From positions 1-20,173 of the forward strand of contig JBFLWV010000005.1 in the NCBI GenBank assembly GCA_040757655.1: DNA of 20,173 nucleotides, read 5' to 3'. Shown here piece by piece: positions 15,901 through 20,173 of this stretch (position 1 is its first letter; every line of letters begins with the position of its first letter). A model generated the notes under the pieces. It had not been told where the DNA came from and did not search any database. It was given only the letters and a program-made list of their open reading frames with translations. The position numbers were made by a program, and so were the translations under genes. The stretch is from 2-02-FULL-49-11 sp040757655 (lineage in GTDB: Bacteria; Patescibacteriota; Patescibacteriia; 2-02-FULL-49-11).

Positions 15901-16671
15901 TCAGGTTCAAAAGGCACCATGGGTCAAGGGTTCCAGTTCTCGATTAACGCCACTGGTGACGTAACCGCAAAGGGCGCATCATCAGGCAACACCGTCAGCA
16001 CGATTACCGGTACGCCAACCTTCAATGCGTACACGGTGTACAAGACGGTGCCCACCGTTGATGTGTCAAGCGGAGTAACCAACAAACTTACTGCAAATGG
16101 CACGTATGAACTGTATAAGTTCACCATCGCAGCTGATCCCAAAGGTGACGTGGCATTGTATAAGTTGACGTATGGTATTTCCACCACCACGGTTACGGTA
16201 TCAAGCTTTGAAGTTCGCGACAGCGGGTATACCACCGGCGCAGTCGCCACGTTGAGTGTTGCTTCACAAAACCTAGCAAACCCGACTGCAGGATATCTCA
16301 ACTTCCTGTTCGATACTGATTCCAGCGGTGTTGCACAAGGTGGTGAATATCGCCAGATCCCGGCAGGTTCCACGCGAACCTTCACTTTGAAGGGTTCTGT
16401 AAGTGGGTATAGTGCTAGCCAGTCAAATGGCGTCACTGTCACGCTCGCGGGCGATGCAGACTTCCCGTCCACCGTGGTTGAGTGCGCAGGCACCACCACG
16501 AGCGGCGGCAACGACTGCACGGGCGTAGACTCTGACGACCAAGACGACTTCATCTGGTCTGACCTTAACTACGGCAACAACTCCACGACTGCCACGAACA
16601 CGGCGCAGTGGACCAACGGTTACCGCGTGAAAGGCCTTGATTCAACCTCCTCAACTGCGCAATCAATCTAA
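12982..16671 (+). CDS. Large secreted repeat protein, probable S-layer/surface protein
   Basis: The ATG at 12982 gives 1229 residues, with AGGAAG five bases upstream, the clearest SD in the window. The frame stays open to 12856, but those codons lie in the leader. A signal peptide is visible: KK at 6-7, a hydrophobic core to about 28, then ASVEGAQ. Three related units of about 55 residues follow (about 37-90, 96-153, 163-219), each with a VYxL/VYAV/VYYI strand and a later KRYVFP/LRWVTT/KRPFAT strand. About six Ig-like beta-sandwich repeats of 130-200 residues fill the rest; their shared pattern is isnvxLxDGT, then vpxGTsKtftlkG. The C-terminus has FIWSDL, QWTNGYRVKGL and a Ser/Thr tail, a form I associate with Parcubacteria surface proteins. 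It is rich in Thr, Ser, Gly, Val and Asp, poor in Cys, and a plausible glycoprotein. Base composition is more GC-rich and codon choice more uniform than in its neighbours, as expected for high expression. Confidence 0.85.
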   Translation: MSNLIKKGFTWGVVGATIVWSLGIFVLPASVEGAQDGDLIKMPGNPAVYLLKGGKRYVFPNDKAYFTWYNDFSGVVTVSQSELQSYPIGGNVTYKPGTRLVKITTDPKVYAVEPNGTLRWVTTEAIATSLYGSNWNKRIDDVPDPFFVNYTTGADVTTAAYPVGSLVKEEAAATVYYIAENNTKRPFATDAALTANLMKTGNVLTATSLSSYTSGTSITGKEDALAVFGGTTTTGPAAGGTLSLALSSDTPASGTFVKNAARVPFTYINATATGGEVVIDSIVVQRGGIAQDSIFSDITILVDGTQVGLNKSFNSVHQATLYDDITVPSGTTKKIMLTGNTSAMASNSGEMPTLGLAAVTLKSGTLSASLPIYGNPMTANNTISIAAVTVARGPLDPGATSTQKIGTKQYAFTSVKLTNDSVEKVQVEEIIWDQAGSADDSDISNVNLVVDGTVIATLANPVDKKAHFKLATPFEIDKGKNKEFTIKADIDSGSNRTVDFDIEKNTDVVVKGLTYGYYVLATGWPSSTDPRLSGYAVTIDTGSLKIEPVATPSNKVADGSTGQVLGIFNFEAKGEDISITSLGIKVTVSSSAANVSDVTNITLFDEAGLAVAGPVDPSGTTSDITATSTDTITVPIGSHKYTVKGDLSTDFAAADTIIVKIKPNDTTAKGVTTGKTVTPTPTTYQTSTTQTVQAGSLVANVATTPVAATVVAGTTGYTFANYVLDAQGSGEDIRVTQIKAAQHTTGSAYPALISGLKLYDGSSELVTSNDPDPTSTTAAASATSTFTFVNALVVPKGTSKTITLKGNISKSVTSGTVKFGLQNDATNAIAATGKDTGTTITPTYSYSDGQTMTLTDAGTLTLSADASTPIAGQLPGVSTGLPVGVFSAQSRYEDINVEKIWFKLAAVNSGGPDQVDKVWLTDGTKTLGVIPTSTDSSAPVQVLFDASLDPYVVAANTTKLFTIKVDTAAIDTPSGSKGTMGQGFQFSINATGDVTAKGASSGNTVSTITGTPTFNAYTVYKTVPTVDVSSGVTNKLTANGTYELYKFTIAADPKGDVALYKLTYGISTTTVTVSSFEVRDSGYTTGAVATLSVASQNLANPTAGYLNFLFDTDSSGVAQGGEYRQIPAGSTRTFTLKGSVSGYSASQSNGVTVTLAGDADFPSTVVECAGTTTSGGNDCTGVDSDDQDDFIWSDLNYGNNSTTATNTAQWTNGYRVKGLDSTSSTAQSI

Positions 16672-16729
16672 ACTGATCATTTAGATTTGATGTAGATGCA
16701 TTGAGTGCAATTGAATCGCCAGAACGCAT

Positions 16730-16760
16730 TCCGTCCCCCACATGATATGTGGGGGACGGA
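16730..16760 (+). terminator. Strong hairpin after the surface-protein gene
   Basis: A perfect 14-bp stem, TCCGTCCCCCACAT (16730-16743) and ATGTGGGGGACGGA (16747-16760), closes a 3-nt loop 59 nt after the stop codon. There is no T-run on either side, so it is not a classical intrinsic terminator. It may stop polymerase poorly or protect the 3' end of an abundant mRNA. Confidence 0.5.
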
Positions 16761-16818
16761 TGCTGTTGATTGGTGGAGATATATCTGGTAAGCTATCAGT
16801 CAGTGATTACTATTTGCT

Positions 16819-16872
16819 GTAGCGTTGGAGCTTGTCTCCGACAATATAGTGGCAGGTAAACTGCCACGCTAC
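16819..16872 (+). repeat. REP-like nested palindromic element
   Basis: Outer arms GTAGCG (16819-16824) and CGCTAC (16867-16872) enclose two inner hairpins. One is GTGGCAG-GTAAA-CTGCCAC (16849-16867). The other can form as GGAG-CTTGT-CTCC (16827-16839) or as TTGTC-TCC-GACAA (16832-16844). The cloverleaf-like layout is typical of REP/mobile palindromic elements. It ends 10 nt before the TPR gene. Confidence 0.6.
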
Positions 16873-16882
16873 TCATTGTGTT

Positions 16883-17617
16883 ATGAATTTGATAACTATC
16901 ATGAGACAAAGGAAGATTTTAGTATTTGTCATAGCTGCCGTCATTCTCGCAGGGGCAGGGTGGTATTACCAAACGCATCGCACACCATCGCCCGTGGGAG
17001 ACGACGCTGTATTGCGCGAGGAACTTATGCCTTTTGCGCATCTGTTCGAATTTGAAAACAAAGACCCCAATCTTCCGGATTCAGCGAGAGAAAAATTTTT
17101 TACACGTTTCACCAATGACACAAATGCATTACGCGCAAACCCTGATAATTTCTACGCATGGCTGGATTTGGGGCTCGTGCATAAGAACTTAAATGCGTTT
17201 GAGAAGGCGCGCGATGCGTGGGAGCATTTGGGTGATATCCGTCCCCTCAATTCCATATCGTTCTCCAACCTTGGGGATCTCTATGCGTGGTTTCTTCATG
17301 AGCCGGAAAAGGGGGAAGCAGCCTATCGGCAGGCGCTCAGAAATGAGCCGACTGACATCAATTTTTACAGGAATCTCGCGGAGATTTATGATAAGTTACT
17401 GCCGGAAAAAAAGAGCCAGATAGATTCTCTCTTAGAAGAGGGGATAAAGGAAGCAAAAACAAAGACGGAAAAAGCAGAGCTTACCGCGCTCATGGCAAGT
17501 TATGAGCGTGATCGGGGAGAGAAGGAGGATGCCCTGCAGCATTATCGCGACGTGCTCAAAATCGACCCAGAATATCCCCAAAAGGCTGTCATTCAGACAG
17601 AGATTAAGAAATTATAG
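16883..17617 (+). CDS. Membrane-anchored TPR-repeat protein
   Basis: The 244-residue protein has one N-terminal TM segment (about 11-29, ILVFVIAAVILAGAGWYY) preceded by RQRK, so most of it should lie outside the cell. From about residue 85 onward it shows tetratricopeptide-like helix pairs: NFYAWLDLGLVHKNLNAFEKARDAW, SFSNLGDLYAWF..EKGEAAYRQAL, NFYRNLAEIYDKLL, and a final ALQHYRDVLKIDPEYP. TPRs mediate protein-protein contacts, and no enzymatic motif is seen. ATG at 16883 and ATG at 16901 (residue 7) are both possible starts, neither with an SD. A REP-like element immediately upstream separates it from the surface-protein unit. Confidence 0.75.
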   Translation: MNLITIMRQRKILVFVIAAVILAGAGWYYQTHRTPSPVGDDAVLREELMPFAHLFEFENKDPNLPDSAREKFFTRFTNDTNALRANPDNFYAWLDLGLVHKNLNAFEKARDAWEHLGDIRPLNSISFSNLGDLYAWFLHEPEKGEAAYRQALRNEPTDINFYRNLAEIYDKLLPEKKSQIDSLLEEGIKEAKTKTEKAELTALMASYERDRGEKEDALQHYRDVLKIDPEYPQKAVIQTEIKKL

Positions 17618-17774
17618 AGGAAAACTTTTAGGAATATGATATCCCCGCCTCGGGTGCCGCCTTCCAAGCTTTCGGAACTCGCTCGCACGGCTCGCTCAAA
17701 CAGTCTTCGCGGCAATGCAGCACTCTTCGGCTATCATACGTTTCAAGGATTTTGTCTATAACTACGGTAGAACC
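17618..17774. repeat. Convergent spacer with a dispersed intergenic repeat
   Basis: CGGAACTCG (17673-17681) and ACAGTCTTCGC (17700-17710), followed by GGCAATGCAGC, reproduce words seen in the same order in the hddA-hddC region (3355-3363 and 3433-3443). The interior differs: here it is GCTCGCACGGCTCGCT, there a 12-bp-arm hairpin. The spacer separates two genes that converge, and no terminator with a T-run was found. Confidence 0.55.
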
Positions 17775-18923
17775 TTAAAGAAGGTATACTTGTTCAGTTG
17801 CTTCAATCATATCGTGGAACGAGGGTGTTGTTTGAGGAAGCAGTGAACGAGCGGGGAGAGAGGCAATAAGCGAGGTAATGGCGTTTGCAAGCGCTTCCCC
17901 CTCATTTGGCGTGATGATGCGATGCGCTGCGTCTTCTCTCATAACTTCAGGTATGCCGCCTACTCGTGTAGCAATTACAGGAATGTGCGCAGCAAGCGCT
18001 TCGAGGATGGTGTAGGGGAGGCCTTCTTTGAGAGAGGGGAGCACGAAACAATCAAAGGCCTTGAGGTACCTAGCGGCGTCCGGAATATGCCCAAGCAGGC
18101 GGCAGTTTTTTTGTAGTTGATTTCTGATAATAATTTGTTCAAGCTTTTTTCTTTCAGGCCCTTCGCCGATAATGAGAAATTGTAGGGGCGAACGGCCGTT
18201 CACCCTTACGTTAATGAGTTCATGTGCGGCTTTGAGGAGGATGTCCAAACCTTTCGTCTTATATAATCCAGCAATCGATCCGATCCAGACGGATGCGGGG
18301 TCGAGAGAAGGGTTTATGCGGAGAAGGGAGATACGCGCCGAGTCTCGCGCAAGAAATGAAATAGTATCTATCCCAATTGGTATCGTTATCGTATAGTGCA
18401 GTTTGGCAATATGGGCTCGGGTAGCCGCACGGCGATCGTCTTCTGATACGCAGATTGTCGTGTCGCGTAATTTTCCCGCAATCCATTCAGCGCACCAATA
18501 CATATATTTAAGATACCCAGGTAAAGGTTCTTTGAGCACGAGCCCGTGCACGGTGTAGATGATTTTTTTAACGCCCGCAAGCCTCGCGCCTACTGCACCC
18601 AACACCCCTGCCATGGATGAATTACAATGGACAATGTCAGGTTTGAATTCTTTACAGAGCGCGCGGATTTCAAAGATTGCTTGAATGTTTTTCATGGGAC
18701 GCACTGCGCGGGTAAGGGAAGGAATGTTTTTTACCGGTATTCCAACTACTGTAAGTTTTTTCCCTAATGCTCCCTCTTCATTTCCGCCCACCATAACCGT
18801 AACCGGCCATCCTTTATGATGAAAGGAGAGCGCCATATCGTACACGTATCGTTGCGCGCCTCCCCACGGCGATGATTGGGTGATGAGGTAGAGTATTTTT
18901 TTTGTAGGGGCTGGCAATTTCAT
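17775..18923 (-). CDS. Family 4 (GT-B fold) glycosyltransferase
   Basis: From ATG 18923 the protein has 382 residues. The open frame to 18959 adds only 12 unconserved residues before MKLPAPTKKILYLITQ. N-terminal features are the acceptor-side loop SSPWGGAQRYVYD (17-29), PDIVHCNSS (95-103) and TVHG (124-127). The C-terminal donor domain has GLYKTKGLDILL, IGEGPER (252-258) and the retaining-GT4 E-x7-E motif, E300 and E308 in KEGLPYTILEAL. It should transfer a sugar from a nucleotide donor to a lipid-linked or glycan acceptor at the cytoplasmic face. The exact sugar is not predictable. It stands apart from the large operon but is probably part of the same surface-glycan programme. It is divergent from the epimerase gene across a palindromic element. 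Confidence 0.9.
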   Translation of the reverse strand: MKLPAPTKKILYLITQSSPWGGAQRYVYDMALSFHHKGWPVTVMVGGNEEGALGKKLTVVGIPVKNIPSLTRAVRPMKNIQAIFEIRALCKEFKPDIVHCNSSMAGVLGAVGARLAGVKKIIYTVHGLVLKEPLPGYLKYMYWCAEWIAGKLRDTTICVSEDDRRAATRAHIAKLHYTITIPIGIDTISFLARDSARISLLRINPSLDPASVWIGSIAGLYKTKGLDILLKAAHELINVRVNGRSPLQFLIIGEGPERKKLEQIIIRNQLQKNCRLLGHIPDAARYLKAFDCFVLPSLKEGLPYTILEALAAHIPVIATRVGGIPEVMREDAAHRIITPNEGEALANAITSLIASLPARSLLPQTTPSFHDMIEATEQVYLL

Positions 18924-18967
18924 ATATATTATGTTAGAATAGATACGATTTGGACGCAAATCACATT

Positions 18968-19087
18968 AATGCAAAATCCAAATCCCAAAATCCAAAATGA
19001 TGGAGTCCCGACGCAGTCGGGACGATCCCTCATATAATTTTGGATAATCAGATATCATTTTGGCATTTGGATTTTGATTTTTACATT
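18968..19087. repeat. MITE-like nested inverted repeat between two divergent genes
   Basis: Left arm 18968-19001 and the reverse complement of right arm 19054-19087 agree at 27 of 34 positions and end in an identical CCAAAATGAT. The arms are built from AAAATCCAAA-like units. Within lies a perfect hairpin, GTCCCGAC-GCA-GTCGGGAC (19005-19023). The right arm ends 6 nt before the epimerase ATG, so it replaces any SD there. No target-site duplication could be defined. Confidence 0.65.
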
Positions 19088-19093
19088 AGCGTT

Positions 19094-20035
19094 ATGAGGG
19101 TATTAGTCACTGGTGGCGCAGGGTTCATCGGCGCGCATGTCGCGCGGGCATTACAGGAACGAGGCGATGAGGTTGCGGTGTTTGATGACTTTTCAGAAAC
19201 GATATATCCTGCTGCGCTCAAAGAAGACCGATTGCAAGCCTTGCTTCCCGATATTCGCTTTATTCGCGGCAGCGTGTGCGATCGTAACGTGTTAGCCAAA
19301 GCTTTGGATGGAGTACAACCAGACCACATCCTTCATTTTGCCGCAATTGCAGGAATTCGTTATGCTGCAAAAGATCCATTCGCCGTCATACGAGCGAATA
19401 TTGAAGGGACATTGGCAGTTTTTGAAGAGGCGCGAAAAGCAGGTATTCAAAGAGTCATTTTTGCTTCATCCTCATCAGTATATGGACGAAATGAAAAAAT
19501 CCCATTTGCAGAAGATGATCCTGTAGTAAAGCCTGTATCTTTGTATGCCGCAACGAAGCTGGAGAATGAACTGCTCGCAGAAGTATATCGCGCAAATTAT
19601 GGAATGAAGATGACTGGTATTCGTTTTTTTACGGTCTATGGGCCATGGGGAAGGCCTGACATGGCGTATTACAAATTCACCAAAGCCATTTGTGAGGTCA
19701 CGACGCTTGAATTGTATGCACAAGGAAAGGCAGCGCGGGACTTTACCTCGATTCATGATATCGTGCGGGGAGTGCTTGCCGTTATTGACCAATCGGAAGT
19801 TGATTGTAAAATTTTGAATTTAGGCAATTCACATCCAGTTACGAATGGCGAGCTTGTGGGCATGCTGGAAGAAATTATCGGCAAAAAAGCAGTAGTGCAC
19901 GAATTGCCATTGCCAAAAGAAGATGCACCTATAACGTTTGCCGACATTAGCCGTGCGAAGGAGCTTTATGGTTGGGAACCTAAGATTAAATTAGAAGACG
20001 GCTTACAGGAGTTTGTGGAGTGGTATGTTTCGTAA
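19094..20035 (+). CDS. NAD-dependent epimerase, UDP-glucuronate 4-epimerase-like
   Basis: ATG 19094 gives 313 residues starting MRVLVTGGAGFIG, the usual beginning of extended SDR epimerases. The open frame to 19040 lies in a palindromic repeat and is not used. Visible motifs are GGAGFIG (7-13), the SSSSVYG catalytic Ser region (125-131), YAATK with Y151/K155, and RFFTVYGPWGRPDMA (177-191). The last motif is characteristic of UDP-glucuronate 4-epimerases (CapI type), which interconvert UDP-GlcA and UDP-GalA by a 4-keto intermediate. Related GalE or dTDP-sugar enzymes remain possible. The product would feed the surface-glycan glycosyltransferases. Confidence 0.87.
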   Translation: MRVLVTGGAGFIGAHVARALQERGDEVAVFDDFSETIYPAALKEDRLQALLPDIRFIRGSVCDRNVLAKALDGVQPDHILHFAAIAGIRYAAKDPFAVIRANIEGTLAVFEEARKAGIQRVIFASSSSVYGRNEKIPFAEDDPVVKPVSLYAATKLENELLAEVYRANYGMKMTGIRFFTVYGPWGRPDMAYYKFTKAICEVTTLELYAQGKAARDFTSIHDIVRGVLAVIDQSEVDCKILNLGNSHPVTNGELVGMLEEIIGKKAVVHELPLPKEDAPITFADISRAKELYGWEPKIKLEDGLQEFVEWYVS

Positions 20036-20173
20036 GTATTCACCTTTTCCCAAACATTTCCCCTCTCAACGGCAGAACGCTCAAGGTACGACGATTTTTT
20101 CTTCTCCGCGATTCTCACGCGGGACGATGAGAGCCCTCAAAAATCGCGATTCCCTTCGCGTTCCGGGAAACAC
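20036..20173. other. 3' flank with overlapping short palindromes
   Basis: No gene starts here within the window. Short dyads overlap: CCGCG (20106-20110) with CGCGG (20118-20122), and TCTCA (20113-20117) with TGAGA (20128-20132). GGGACGAT also occurs beside the 19005-19023 hairpin. It resembles the other repeat-filled spacers. A T-run near 20090 has no stem before it. Confidence 0.4.

Noticed and set aside
15924..16553. 209-codon minus-strand ORF inside the surface-protein gene
   Set aside because: It is a mirror of a Thr/Gly/Val-rich coding strand, has no start signal, and other minus-strand shadows of the same kind run through the same gene.
16819..16872. tRNA or small structured RNA
   Set aside because: The cloverleaf-like pairing lacks an acceptor stem of normal length, a T-loop GTTCRA-type sequence and an anticodon arm. 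A REP-like element explains it better.
18968..19001. CRISPR-like repeats in the AAAATCCAAA units
   Set aside because: The units are short, adjacent and not separated by unique spacers of even length, and no cas gene is present.

Overview
The window looks like a Patescibacteria (Parcubacteria-type) chromosome segment. This is an inference from gene content, not from a marker gene. The reasons are: a very large secreted surface protein with a three-fold N-terminal module, about six Ig-like repeats and a C-terminal WSDL/WTNGY-type tail; an ECF sigma factor followed by a single-TM DUF5667-like protein; few Shine-Dalgarno sites; intergenic spaces packed with small palindromic repeats; and a compact surface-sugar operon. 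No rRNA, tRNA, CRISPR array, transposase or phage gene was seen.

Layout. (1) 1-1366: palindrome-rich leader and an HD-domain phosphohydrolase on +. (2) 10690 down to 1431, all on minus: a small HTH protein, then seven tightly packed genes: GDP-mannose 4,6-dehydratase (gmd), GDP-fucose-synthase-like epimerase/reductase (fcl/colC type), PglK/MsbA-like ABC exporter, a polytopic GT-C-like membrane protein, a heptose-7-phosphate-kinase-like GHMP kinase (hddA), a heptose-1-phosphate-guanylyltransferase-like enzyme (hddC), and a ColD-like PLP enzyme. Several junctions overlap by 4 nt (ATGA) or abut. (3) 10898-16671 on +: ECF sigma factor, DUF5667-like membrane protein, then the 1229-residue surface (S-layer-like) protein behind a 320-bp leader with two candidate promoters and strong dyads. 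(4) 16883-20035: a membrane-anchored TPR protein (+), a GT4 glycosyltransferase (-) and a UDP-glucuronate-4-epimerase-like SDR (+).

How the genes may work together (inference): the minus-strand operon carries a complete set for a GDP-linked 3,6-dideoxy sugar: 4,6-dehydration by Gmd, C3-deoxygenation by the ColD-like enzyme whose catalytic Lys position is His187, and C5 epimerisation/C4 reduction by the Fcl/ColC-like enzyme. HddA/HddC-like genes in the same operon raise the possibility that the substrate is a GDP-heptose, giving a 3,6-dideoxyheptose rather than colitose. The ABC exporter and GT-C-like protein are plausible flippase and transferase for the lipid-linked glycan, and the adjacent secreted surface protein is a natural acceptor candidate. 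The GT4 enzyme and the UDP-sugar epimerase add further glycan-building functions.

The most unusual aspects are the combined heptose and dideoxysugar gene set, the regulatory region of the surface protein, and at least five different palindromic repeat elements in the spacers, one of which reaches into the 3' end of hddA.
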